From the NCBI GenBank assembly GCA_947306845.1, contig CAMZHP010000036.1, positions 1-16,614 on the forward strand: 16,614 nucleotides of DNA, given 5' to 3'. Both the position numbers and the translations under genes were made by a program. The notes below the pieces were generated by a model. The model saw nothing but the letters and a program-made list of their open reading frames with translations. It did no database searches and was not told the DNA's origin. Source of the DNA: an uncultured Prevotellaceae bacterium. GTDB lineage: Bacteria > Bacteroidota > Bacteroidia > Bacteroidales > Bacteroidaceae. Numbering within the stretch: the stretch's first letter is position 1; every line of letters begins with the position of its first letter. This document shows positions 16,062-16,614 of this stretch, one piece after another.

Positions 16062-16614
16062 TGTATTTGGGCATTTCATCCTCTTTAGAGCACAGCACTC
16101 CTGAGGAGTGGGCGTCGAAGCACAAGGCACTTGGTCTCGATACAGTCGTCTTCCCCGTGAGTTGTCTTGACGGCGAGGAAACGATTATGGCCTACAAGAA
16201 AGCTGCCGATGAGGCCGGTCTCACCATCGCCGAGGTGGGCGTGTGGCGCAACACGTTGGCCGCTGACCCCGATGAGCGGGAGCGGTGGATAGGCTATGCC
16301 ATCGAGCAACTCCGCATGGCTGACGCCATTGGCGCCGCCTGTTGCGTCAACGTGGTGGGGACGCCCTATGGTCCGCGCTGGGATGGAGGCTATCGCGACA
16401 ACTTCAGTCCAGAGCTATGGGATATGGCGGTAAGAATGATACGTAGGATCATCGACGCTGTCCGTCCCGTTCATACCAAGTTCTGCATTGAGTCGATGCC
16501 GTGGATGATACCGAGCAGTCCTGATGAGTATCTGCGCCTGACCGAGGATGTGGACCGTGCGGAGTTTGGCACCCACCTTGATGTGGTGAACATGATCACC
16601 ACACCAAGACGGTA
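16061..16614 (+). CDS. Sugar phosphate isomerase/epimerase-like TIM-barrel protein (partial)
   Basis: This gene is cut by the window end after 184 codons. The ATG at 16061 overlaps the upstream TGA (TGATG), giving translational coupling. The protein begins MYLGISSSLEHSTPEEW and follows the xylose-isomerase-like TIM-barrel pattern (AP-endonuclease-2 superfamily). Visible features are TIAEVGVWRN (55-64), CVNVVGTPYG (95-104), Glu144 in CIESMPWMIP and Asp174 in GTHLDVVNM. Glu144 and Asp174 fit the first two metal ligands of this fold; the expected later His and Glu would lie beyond the window. Its reaction (isomerase, epimerase or dehydratase on a sugar or sugar acid) cannot be fixed from this part. 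Confidence 0.8.
   Translation, partial: MYLGISSSLEHSTPEEWASKHKALGLDTVVFPVSCLDGEETIMAYKKAADEAGLTIAEVGVWRNTLAADPDERERWIGYAIEQLRMADAIGAACCVNVVGTPYGPRWDGGYRDNFSPELWDMAVRMIRRIIDAVRPVHTKFCIESMPWMIPSSPDEYLRLTEDVDRAEFGTHLDVVNMITTPRR

Overview
The window reads as a chromosomal segment of a Bacteroidota bacterium, most likely Prevotella or a close relative. The evidence is the set of secreted proteins (a BspA-like leucine-rich-repeat protein with GLUG-type repeats and a C-terminal dockerin, and an alpha/beta hydrolase ending in a short 'DGRE...KGIYI..GKK' tail), the complete Na+-NQR operon, promoter elements of the Bacteroidota type (TTTG and TAnnTTTG), and mostly weak Shine-Dalgarno sequences. The genus is inferred from style of sequence, not from a marker gene.

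Layout. Positions 1-511 hold no convincing gene. They contain a period-8 tandem repeat (17-128), an intrinsic terminator (159-192) and a probable promoter with a hairpin/T-run in the leader (332-364). Positions 512-7162 (+) carry three genes for exported proteins: two divergent serine alpha/beta hydrolases (512-1921 and 2037-3854) and a 1090-residue LRR/GLUG/dockerin protein (3890-7162). A hairpin shaped like a tRNA acceptor/T-arm minihelix lies between the two hydrolases. After the dockerin stop codon the frame stays open for 35 further codons, to a TGA at 7270. Two terminators (7315-7351 for the + strand, 7498-7526 for the - strand) separate this cluster from the convergent nqr operon.

Positions 7531-13361 (-) encode all six subunits of the sodium-pumping NADH:quinone oxidoreductase in the order nqrA-B-C-D-E-F, tightly spaced. 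The 2Fe-2S cysteines of NqrF, D and E and the flavinylation threonines of NqrB and NqrC are visible. A very good Bacteroidota promoter lies at 13453-13483.

Positions 13742-16614 (+, divergent from nqr) start a probable catabolic operon. It encodes a GPH-family cation:sugar symporter, an unusual short FMN-dependent alpha-hydroxyacid-dehydrogenase-like protein, and a xylose-isomerase-like TIM-barrel protein cut by the window end. Na+-NQR builds a sodium gradient and GPH carriers often use one, so the two divergent operons could be linked energetically; this is inference. The least explained material is this last operon, the minihelix hairpin, and the readable frame beyond the dockerin stop.
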